From Akkermansia sp. (GTDB taxonomy: Bacteria > Verrucomicrobiota > Verrucomicrobiia > Verrucomicrobiales > Akkermansiaceae), in contig JAFQSQ010000010.1 in assembly GCA_017409465.1 (NCBI GenBank), positions 24,427 through 88,426 on the forward strand: a stretch of DNA of 64,000 nt, given 5' to 3'. The notes beneath the pieces are model-generated. The model did not search any database, was not told the origin of the DNA, and saw nothing but the letters and a program-made list of their open reading frames with translations. The translations under genes and the position numbers were made by a program. Below, in pieces: positions 26,909-33,481 of the stretch. Numbering within the stretch: position 1 is the first letter of the stretch; each line of letters opens with the position of its first letter.

Positions 26909-28987
26909 TTACTTGCGGCGACGACGGGCGGCCAGCGCAGCGAGAGCCAGCAGGCTCAGCGTGGCCGTGGTCGGCTCCGGAACGGAGGCGGTATATTCTA
27001 CCACCACGTTGCCGTCAGTCAGAGTAGCAGTGCTGTTTTTGCCATTGATGATCAGTTCAAACTCGGTGGTATTATCAGCTGTGCTGCCCACATTCTTAAA
27101 GAGAACCACTTCCTCACCCTCAGCAGCATTGCCGGTGTAGCTCACCTGAATGTTGCTGCCCATGGTAAGCGCCTTGCCGTTCAGATCAATGCTACCGCCG
27201 ACCATATTCAATATGGCACCGTCCTCCAGCACCAGGTCGGCATCCAGGGAGGCAACGCTGTCCAGCACAGCTTCATCTTCTGCGCTCATGGCAAATACCA
27301 TGGCGATTTCCTCATTTGTGCGGCTTCCTTCCAGCGTTGCACCTTCCTTGATAATCAGCTCCGTAGCCTTCAGTACGGCATCGTCCTGCAAGCTCAGCGT
27401 GCCGTTGTGCAGGGTGATGGAACCGGCGATATCGCTGGTGCGGGAAAGGGTGATTTCTTCTGCTGTTGCCTTGCGTGCCGTCTCACCCTCTGCCGTATGA
27501 GCGGCGATAATGGCATTCAAATCCGATTCCGTTGTCTTGCCGGAGAAGATAAAGGTGCCATTCTGGCTCTTCCCCTCATAGTCTTCATTCAGGTTCAGAT
27601 TACCGCCCACGGTAATGCTGTCCTTGATGGTGAACGTGCCGCCGTCCGCAGCGGAAAGCGCCAAATTGACGGTAGTCGGACTGTAGGAGGAAGTGTCCTT
27701 GGCATAGATACTGCGCAGGCGATAGGTGTCGCCTCCCTTTTCATAGTTTTTCTCAAAGACTACGGATTTGTTATCATGCAGCGCGACTCCGCCCTTGCTG
27801 AAAATGGCTCCGCCAAACGCATAGGTTGCTCCGGCGGCTTCCACCCCATTTCCGCTGAAGGTAACGTTGTCATTACCGGAAATATTGACGATGGAACCGG
27901 GGGAAATTGCATAGATAGCACCGCCGATGGCTTTCCCGTTCGCGTTGGAAGCAACATTCCCGATAAAGTTTACCTCCTTGTTTCCGGTGAAATCGAAAGA
28001 CGTCCCATTAATGCCGTGAATCGCACCACCACCGGCTGCGGGGTCGTTGTAGGTGTAGGCTTTACCCTGCGCGGAGTTGTTGATGAACTCCACAGTACTG
28101 TTCTTCTGGAAATTGACATTGCCGTTGCCTTCCAGACTGATAGCCCCGCCAAAAGCAGTTGAAGCGGAAGAGTATGCCTCATTACCGCTGAAGCTGACTG
28201 TGCCTGTTGTGTTGCTGATGGTGGTAGCAGACTTGGCATGCAGTGCACCACCGCGTGCCTGCTTGCCTTCAGCCTTGTTCCCGGATACGGTGATGGAGGC
28301 ATTGGCATCCCATTTCATGACCTCCGTGCCGGAGACCTGACCGATATCCACGGCACCGCCATGGGCTGTATCCTTGCTGGTGAGAGAGTTGCCGGAGATG
28401 TTGACTGCTCCGTTATTGCTCATGTTGAACGGATTAGCGCCGGTCACATAAATGGCACCGCCATACGTATTGCTATTGGAGCTTGCCGTCGTTGTGTAGT
28501 TATTATTGGTGATATCCACGCTGCCGTTGTTATTGATATTCACTCCGACAAGGTAGGAACGTATCACGCCGCCGTACATGTTTGAACCGGTGGAAACGGT
28601 GTCGTTATTGTCCAGAACAACCTTGTTATTATTGCTCATGGAAATAGTTCCCAGTCCATTTTCTTTGCCTCTGATTAACCCGGATTCTTCTGTAACAGCA
28701 TTGTTATCTTTCATGCTGAATACATCCAGACCATCAAAAGAAAGGCTTTTATCCAGCCCAAGCTCATAAACAGTCGTTGTGGCATCCGTTATCGTCAGAT
28801 CCTTCTTGTCAGCAGCATCCGCACTGGTGTATCCCATGGAATCAGATGTGGTGGTCATGATGCTGCCGGTAGGTGTCAGAATCGTATCTTCTGTGAGACC
28901 GGTGATTTCTGCCATGGTGACGGCAGGTATCAGGGATGCTGCCACGGTGAGCATCCGTAATACAGATAAAGGTAAGTGCAATTTCAT
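26909..28987 (-). CDS. Pmp-like repetitive surface protein with PEP-CTERM anchor
   Basis: This 692-aa exported protein has a signal peptide (about 1-26), then about 400 residues of imperfect beta-helix repeats built on GGAI/GGAV (GGAIYVTG, GGAVDIG, GGALHAK, GGAISLEG, GGAIHGIN, GGAIYAIS, GGAIFSKG) alternating with FSGN/FTGN/FIGN. This is the same GGA[ILV] plus FxxN pattern that defines chlamydial polymorphic membrane proteins. There is no autotransporter barrel. The C terminus is a short PEP-CTERM signal (VPEPTTATLSLLALA, hydrophobic segment, RRRRK), normally processed by an exosortase/archaeosortase-type system. It is probably an adhesin or surface-layer component (inference). Its promoter carries the palindrome described at 29053-29081. 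Confidence 0.85.
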   Translation of the reverse strand: MKLHLPLSVLRMLTVAASLIPAVTMAEITGLTEDTILTPTGSIMTTTSDSMGYTSADAADKKDLTITDATTTVYELGLDKSLSFDGLDVFSMKDNNAVTEESGLIRGKENGLGTISMSNNNKVVLDNNDTVSTGSNMYGGVIRSYLVGVNINNNGSVDITNNNYTTTASSNSNTYGGAIYVTGANPFNMSNNGAVNISGNSLTSKDTAHGGAVDIGQVSGTEVMKWDANASITVSGNKAEGKQARGGALHAKSATTISNTTGTVSFSGNEAYSSASTAFGGAISLEGNGNVNFQKNSTVEFINNSAQGKAYTYNDPAAGGGAIHGINGTSFDFTGNKEVNFIGNVASNANGKAIGGAIYAISPGSIVNISGNDNVTFSGNGVEAAGATYAFGGAIFSKGGVALHDNKSVVFEKNYEKGGDTYRLRSIYAKDTSSYSPTTVNLALSAADGGTFTIKDSITVGGNLNLNEDYEGKSQNGTFIFSGKTTESDLNAIIAAHTAEGETARKATAEEITLSRTSDIAGSITLHNGTLSLQDDAVLKATELIIKEGATLEGSRTNEEIAMVFAMSAEDEAVLDSVASLDADLVLEDGAILNMVGGSIDLNGKALTMGSNIQVSYTGNAAEGEEVVLFKNVGSTADNTTEFELIINGKNSTATLTDGNVVVEYTASVPEPTTATLSLLALAALAARRRRK

Positions 28988-29052
28988 GTTAATGTCTTTT
29001 TTTTGTTCTTTCAGGTGAAGTGTCAGGTCGTAGAGAGTGAACGACCGAGCGG

Positions 29053-29081
29053 AGTTTATCGCATTCCAAATGCGATGTCAT
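29053..29081 (-). promoter_or_regulatory. palindrome-spacer promoter of the Pmp-like PEP-CTERM gene
   Basis: Read on the minus strand: ATGACA, the 17-nt palindrome TCGCATTTGGAATGCGA, then TAAACT. The spacing is exactly that of a sigma70 promoter, with the palindrome filling the spacer. Transcription would start about 60 nt before the ATG at 28987. It is one of five copies in the window. Confidence 0.6.
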
Positions 29082-29197
29082 ATTACGCCATTCATTTACA
29101 ATCAAGTATGGATATTTAGTCGATTTAATTACCACTTGCGAGGTAGCTTGATTAGCGCTCTTATTTGTTTTTAATGAGCTTTTTATGAATATTATGC

Positions 29198-29226
29198 TGG
29201 ACATCGCATTTGGAATGCGATAAGGG
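29198..29226 (+). promoter_or_regulatory. palindrome-spacer promoter-like unit before the ankyrin pseudogene
   Basis: TGGACA, TCGCATTTGGAATGCGA, TAAGGG, in opposite orientation to the copy at 29053-29081. The -10 is poor. It lies about 70 nt upstream of the ankyrin pseudogene. The 116 nt between the two divergent copies are AT-rich and hold no gene. Confidence 0.45.
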
Positions 29227-29294
29227 CGGGGGACGGAGCTTGTATGCTATTCTTTGACGTTGCGTTTCGGGGTAGTTTGCGGTAGGACAGGCGC

Positions 29295-29590
29295 ATGAGT
29301 GATTTACAATAGAACAGTGTGACGATTGAGGAGGACGAGAAGCCGCGCGTTTCCGTTGAGGAGCTGCGCGATATGGCGGCAGATCTTGACCCGGATGATT
29401 TTGATGAACCCGTGCAGGAGTTTCTGGAGGAGCTGATGCGCCGTGATGACCCCGCTGAGCTGCGCCGGGCCGCTACGCTGCTGTTGCAGGATGAAATAGA
29501 CCTTTCCCCGGACCTGGCAGCCATGGGAGTGGAGCCGGATGAGGGGCTCATCATTCTGCTGCTGGCTGTCGGTGCAGATGTGAATGCCCG
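29295..29590 (+). pseudogene. Broken paralogue of the ankyrin/His-Cys protein gene
   Basis: The reading frame matches the gene at 22423 almost residue for residue (SDLQ-NSVTIEEDEKPRVS, ELRDMAADLDPDD, EFLEELMR). Codon 6 is TAG where the intact gene has TGG (Trp). A downstream ATG cannot restore the full protein easily. The frame then runs to VGADVNAR and stops abruptly at 29590, where the group II intron begins. The second half of the gene, including the rest of the ankyrin repeats and the His/Cys tail, is not found on the other side of the intron, so a deletion accompanied or followed the insertion. Confidence 0.9.
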
Positions 29591-29623
29591 ATCGAGTAGG
29601 GGGACTCTCGTCCCCCTCTCACA

Positions 29624-29655
29624 CCACCGTACGTGCGAATTACCGCATACGGCGG
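29624..29655 (-). other. group II intron domain V
   Basis: Minus-strand hairpin beginning CCGCCGTATGCG and ending CGCACGTACGGTGG. It has a lower stem of eight pairs including the G-T wobble, a 2-nt bulge and a four-pair upper stem, as in domain V of bacterial introns. It appears structurally intact. Confidence 0.8.
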
Positions 29656-29662
29656 TTTCCAA

Positions 29663-30439
29663 TCAGCGTTTGAGGAGTTGATAAAACGAGATATATCCCT
29701 CTGCTCGTAGCCAAGCATTATCCATGCAGATATTCGCCGGTTCCGAGCATGCTATTCTCCACCACCTGCGCCCCATTGCCGCTATACCACTCCATAGCTT
29801 ACGATTGCACCCTATACTTTCGAGGAAGCGGCGGATGCCTTTCGGGTGTTTACATTGCTTCAGGCGTAGACAGCGTAGTTTGCGGCGCGTCCATCCGTCG
29901 AGTTGTTGGCATAGCTCACTGATAGCCGCCAGCTTGAAGTAATTCGTCCACCCCCTTATCACAGGAGTGAGTTCCGCTATCACTTCGCGTAATGGCGTTG
30001 GGCGATTTCGGCGGGTTATGTGCCGCACTTTCGCTTTCAGCTTCTTCACGCTTGCCGGTGCTATTCGTAGCATGCCTCTTTTTCCTATGATGTAGCCCAG
30101 GTAGGTGCAGTTCTGCACTATATCTACCTTGCTTTTCTGCTGATTGACTTTCAGCTCCAGTTCCTCTACGGTCATGCCGTCTATCCCCGGGGCTCCCTTG
30201 TTGCTTTTCACTCTCTAGCATGCATGCTCGAGATTGTCGCCGCGCGCTATGTTCTCTAGCATGCACTCCTCATAGTTCAGTTCCTCCTTCCACGCCGCGA
30301 ACGCTTGCTGCTCCCGCGTTGGAGCAGCTGTGGGATTCGCACCCTCACCGCTTCCAAGTGGGCGCACCTCCCCAGATGAGGTATCGAAGTCGTACTCCAT
30401 CCGGTATAAGGTGTCTCTACTCTGCCTCTCCACGTTCAT
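29663..30439 (-). pseudogene. Intron reverse transcriptase/maturase with nonsense codon and internal deletion
   Basis: Two stretches in the same frame are separated by a TAG at 30215-30217: an N-terminal part ending MLENIARGDNLEHAC, then RVKSNKGAPGIDGMTVEELE, which is the RT0/RT1 motif. Immediately after this the frame jumps to LKVNQQKSKVDI and CTYLGYIIGKRG, which are the RT6-RT7 and thumb region. The palm motifs between them, including YADD, are missing. The maturase domain X follows (LREVIAELTPVIRGWTNYF, YISFYQLLKR). The enzyme is therefore catalytically dead. Confidence 0.88.
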
Positions 30440-30924
30440 GAGTTTCAGGCTGTCCTGTGCTGTATCGGATTTCGGCCTTCCCCACCAAGGGATGAGTACT
30501 ATGCCTCTGCTGACTACCTGCTTCCGGGTGTTTCTTCCCCATCACCCTTTCAGGCCTTAGCAGGTTCTCACCGAATATGATTATGCTACTTTCCTCCCGC
30601 GCCGTCTGCATCTACCTTATGGATTCTTGATGATGTATCGGATTTCGGCACATTTGGCAACCTCATCCATCCATCCGGCCTTATATGCAGTTTCTGTTCG
30701 TACAGTCGGGATTTCCCCTCGAACTTCCTTTCCCACGGTTCGTTACCTCCCCGCAGTTGCTTCGTGCCCGCCCCACAGGCACTCACCCTTGCAGGGCAAA
30801 CACTCTGTGTTTGGCTAATCAGCCTTACAGCCGTCGGCTGCTTTGTTCTTCAGGTCTGGGATTCCTCATCATCGCGGCTCCGCGCGGACTTTCACCGCAG
30901 TGCGCATATCGCGTCGGTCGTACC

Positions 30925-30961
30925 AAAAACCGGGTCGGTGCACTGGCACCGACCCGGTTTT
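30925..30961 (-). terminator. strong intrinsic terminator below the 75-aa gene
   Basis: Near-perfect 16-bp inverted repeat AAACCGGGTCGGTGC / GCACCGACCCGGTTT with a 4-nt loop, T-rich on both strands. On the minus strand it terminates the gene at 31007-31234 and separates it from the intron. Confidence 0.88.
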
Positions 30962-31006
30962 CGACTGAAACAAAACTATCTCAGATAACGCTCGTATACG
31001 TCATTT

Positions 31007-31234
31007 TCAGGCAGCGATGCCGAAATGGCGCTGGATATCCTCAAAAATACGGTCGCGGAGACGACGAGCCTTCTCGATGTTGCGAGTCTTGAGCGAGAAG
31101 CGCAGGCGCTCAGCAGTAGCATCCGGCTTGTGCACCGTCACGTGGCACCACCAGACACCGCGATTGTTCCACAGGTGGTGGTTGAGGTTATCATCGTTGA
31201 TACGAAGCGCGATCTTGGTCTGTTGAGATGTCAT
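31007..31234 (-). CDS. Small conserved-looking protein, unknown function
   Basis: 75 aa, basic, no membrane segment. The central pattern (NNRGVWWCHVTVHKPDATAE, then RLRFSLKTRN and IEKARRLRDRIF) resembles the N-terminal arm-type DNA-binding region of tyrosine integrases, where 'GvWy...RrSLkTrd...A+r.rd' is common. There is no catalytic domain and no sign of a truncated integrase downstream, where a strong terminator follows at once. It lies 149 nt downstream of rpmB on the same strand and could share its transcript. The function is not known. The coding call rests on the terminator placement and a protein-like composition. Confidence 0.65.
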   Translation of the reverse strand: MTSQQTKIALRINDDNLNHHLWNNRGVWWCHVTVHKPDATAERLRFSLKTRNIEKARRLRDRIFEDIQRHFGIAA

Positions 31235-31383
31235 TTGAGTAAAAATGCTTGAGAGTAAATGTGGGCTGTGTGACCCACAGGGGCATCCGCGTTCGTTTTT
31301 GGAACTACTGCGGCGCCTTTCGGTTTTCCTTGCTGAGGGAGACTACCTCCGGCGCCCTTTCGTTCAAAAAAAACAGAAAAAAA

Positions 31384-31662
31384 TCAGTAAAGAATACCGG
31401 CCTTTTTCAGCGTGTTGTATGCACCGTTCTTGGAGATAGTGCGCAGAGCCTTGCAGGAAAGCTTCATACGGATGAAACCACCCTTGCCCCCATTGAGCTC
31501 AGGCACCCAGACGCGCTTCTCCTGAAGGTTCGGATACACGGTGCGGTTCACCACCTTCGTGACGTGACGACCGATACCGCCCTTCTTCTTGGCAAGACCG
31601 GAGCGGTGAATGCGACGGCCCTTGTGAGGCATGGCAAACGTGATATTGCAGATTCTGGACAT
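31384..31662 (-). CDS. rpmB: 50S ribosomal protein L28
   Basis: 92-aa ribosomal protein of the L28 family. It starts SRICNITFAMPHKGRRIHRSG, and the core VVNRTVYPNLQEKRVWVPE and FIRMKLSCKALRTISKNGA match the family. The internal segment AKKKGGIGRHVTKVV is longer than in E. coli L28 (78 aa) but is seen in some other phyla. It has its own strong promoter at 31701-31728. The 149 nt downstream, before the 75-aa gene, hold GGCGCC-rich imperfect repeats but no clear terminator. Confidence 0.9.
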   Translation of the reverse strand: MSRICNITFAMPHKGRRIHRSGLAKKKGGIGRHVTKVVNRTVYPNLQEKRVWVPELNGGKGGFIRMKLSCKALRTISKNGAYNTLKKAGILY

Positions 31663-31700
31663 AAGATTTTAAGGTGACGTTTTTTGTGTTGCGGAGCGGT

Positions 31701-31728
31701 ATTATACACTATTTCCTCAACTCGTCAA
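31701..31728 (-). promoter_or_regulatory. sigma70 promoter of rpmB
   Basis: Minus strand: TTGACG, 16-bp spacer, TATAAT. The start of transcription would be about 30 nt upstream of the ATG at 31662. Confidence 0.78.
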
Positions 31729-31856
31729 GCAAAACCCCCAAAAAAATTGCTGTTTTGCGATAAACCCTCTCCCGGAGCTGATGTTGTGCAGCTACTGAGA
31801 GTACGTGATTGAGACATATGCCGATACGATTTCAGCTGTGCATGACTTGATTTTTA

Positions 31857-32846
31857 TCAGCGACCACGGCCATGACCACGGCCACCCCCGGAGGGACGAT
31901 GCCCCCCTCCGCCAAACGACCGACTGCCACCCACGCGAGACACAGAAGAACGCCCGGCACCGCTCGGGCGGCTCTGCAGACTCGGGCGCTGCTGCACGCT
32001 GACCGGACGGCTCATAGCACCCTGCGGACGACTGATATTACCCTGCGGCCCCTGCGGGCGGCTCTGCAAGCTCGGGCGCTGCTGCGCACTGACCGGACGG
32101 CTCATACCACCCTGCGGGCGACTGATATTGCCCTGCGGCCCCTGCGGGCGACTCTGCAAGCTCGGGCGCTGCTGCACACTGACCGGGCGATTCATACCAC
32201 CCTGCGGGCGGCTGACATTGCCCTGCGGTCGCCCGGCGTTCCCTTGCGGGCGATGCTGTACACCACCCTGAGGCCGTCCGGCATGGTGCGATGAACCACC
32301 CGGTCGCCCGATATTCCCCTGCGGGCGATGCTGCACACCACCCTGAGGTCGCCCGGCATGGTGCGACGGAGCATTGTGCCGCCCGGCATGGTGCGAGCCA
32401 CCGGGGCGGGGCGCGTTACCCGGGCGATGAATGGGGGCGTTCAGTCCACCGTGGGGACGATGGTGCGGATGATGATCTGCCGGATGGTGGCGCGGGCAGT
32501 GCGAACGGTGAATATGGGGCGGATAATGCCAGGAACCACAGTACCAGGGCGCCGGTCCCCAGGTCGGCACAAAGCAAGCAGCCGTCAATGCCCCGAAAGT
32601 AAAGATAGCAGCCCCGTAGGGGTCATATCCATACACCGGACGACCGTAGCTATAGCCGTAAATCGGGAAACCATAGGTATCATAACTTGCGGGAGTCCAG
32701 GCGGCCACATCACCATCCGGGCTGATAGACACCGCACCCGACCCACCGACGGTGACCCCACCGTGCGGTCCCACCGTCACAAAACACGAACTGAGAAGCA
32801 GCGATGAGCTGACCATCAAAGCCATGAACATGAATTTCCTTTTCAT
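31857..32846 (-). CDS. Repetitive His/Pro/Gln/Arg-rich lipoprotein
   Basis: This 329-aa protein has a lipoprotein signal (MKRKFMFMALMVSSSLLLSSC, Cys 21 lipidated). Residues 22-100 are Gly/Tyr-rich (YGFPIYGYSYGRPVYGYDPYG). Residues 105-160 are His-rich. Then come about two copies of a HHAGRPQGGVQHRPQGN unit and nearly three copies of a 30-residue unit starting RPQGGMSRPVSVQQRPSLQS (about 213-296), and a Gly/Arg C terminus. It is very basic. It resembles other low-complexity cell-envelope lipoproteins; binding to acidic polymers or metals is possible but not shown. It is monocistronic. Confidence 0.8.
   Translation of the reverse strand: MKRKFMFMALMVSSSLLLSSCFVTVGPHGGVTVGGSGAVSISPDGDVAAWTPASYDTYGFPIYGYSYGRPVYGYDPYGAAIFTFGALTAACFVPTWGPAPWYCGSWHYPPHIHRSHCPRHHPADHHPHHRPHGGLNAPIHRPGNAPRPGGSHHAGRHNAPSHHAGRPQGGVQHRPQGNIGRPGGSSHHAGRPQGGVQHRPQGNAGRPQGNVSRPQGGMNRPVSVQQRPSLQSRPQGPQGNISRPQGGMSRPVSAQQRPSLQSRPQGPQGNISRPQGAMSRPVSVQQRPSLQSRPSGAGRSSVSRVGGSRSFGGGGHRPSGGGRGHGRGR
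31959..32210. repeat. 90-bp tandem repeat inside the lipoprotein gene
   Basis: About 2.8 in-frame copies of a 90-bp unit encode residues 213-296 of the lipoprotein. The copies are nearly identical at the DNA level, so copy number probably varies between strains. Confidence 0.85.
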
Positions 32847-33085
32847 TGTATCCGAATTCGTTAAAGTTGACAGGGTGCAGTGGCACCCTCTATTCGGAGA
32901 GGCGCAGCACAGTTGGTCTTTTGTTTAAAAAAATAAACAAAAAACCACATCCATACGACCATCCGGCGTGCAGGGGTATCATGCAGCCATTCCCTGCATA
33001 GGCGGTCATGAATCCATCCATCGTCCTAAGGCGTTTAACTTTATTGCTCCGGCAATTAAAGGATGTTGCTCTGCCGATACGCCAA

Positions 33086-33270
33086 ATGGAAATTTGCCGG
33101 GAAGTACGAAGTCAAAAGGACGATGGACAAGGTACAGAATTCCGCTCGCTCTGCTCGCATGATGAACGATGAAGGACGCTCAGCGTTGTTGAAACCATCT
33201 GCGCGCAGCGCAGCGAACTTTTCATTCGTACTTCGTCATTCGTCAATCGTACTTCCCTACAACTTCCCAT
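33086..33270. repeat. MITE-like intergenic repeat, copy 1 (185 bp)
   Basis: It starts ATGGAAATTTGCCGGGAAGTACG and ends with the inverted counterpart ...ACTTCCCTACAACTTCCCAT. Inside is the shared core GTTGAAACCATCTGCGCGC followed by AGCGCAGCGAACTTTTCATT. The same core is found in copies at 56210, 59585 and beside 63823. Apart from this repeat and the PBP1A promoter, the gap 32847-33481 shows no gene. Confidence 0.7.
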
Positions 33271-33421
33271 CGACCGATCAATCTTTCATTGCCGGAACAA
33301 TAATTCATAACTCACCTATCGCGACGAATCCTGCAAACAGAGCCGGGGCATTCGCCAATCCCCGTGTCCTGAATCTTCAAGACACGCGTACACCGGGCGC
33401 TAGGGCTGTAACAATTAGCAC

Positions 33422-33450
33422 TTGCGAGCCGGCCTTTTTCATGCTATGCT
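33422..33450 (+). promoter_or_regulatory. promoter of the PBP1A gene
   Basis: TTGCGA, 17-bp spacer, TATGCT, ending 31 nt before the ATG at 33482. The same style (TTGCGG-17-TATGAT) precedes the Hsp33 gene at 48031. Confidence 0.6.
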
Positions 33451-33481
33451 GGCGGTATCGAGACAGAGCTGATTCCCACGC

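Larger units (their letters stand above)
29591..30910 (-). mobile_element. Degenerate bacterial group II intron
   Basis: The minus strand carries a domain V and VI (29591-29655), a damaged reverse transcriptase/maturase frame (29663-30439) and a long 5' RNA region to about 30910. Bacterial intron 3' ends have the form ...CCTACTCGAT, and this is seen at the junction with the ankyrin pseudogene (29591). The 5' end is uncertain: no clear GUGYG was found, and the GCGCACTGCGGTGAAAGTCC stretch at about 30885-30910 is only a plausible domain I start. The intron sits antisense to the gene it interrupts, so it could not be spliced from that gene's mRNA. Confidence 0.85.

Noticed and set aside
26816..28162. 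448-aa plus-strand frame
   Set aside because: Antisense to the PEP-CTERM gene, which has signal peptide, repeats and sorting tail.
29295..30217. TAG read as an amino acid
   Set aside because: Two in-frame TAGs (ankyrin paralogue, intron RT) could suggest recoding, but both genes are otherwise damaged and TAG ends an intact gene at 52337.
31959..32210. CRISPR-like array
   Set aside because: Repeats are contiguous, 90 bp and in frame with the lipoprotein; there are no spacers and no cas genes.
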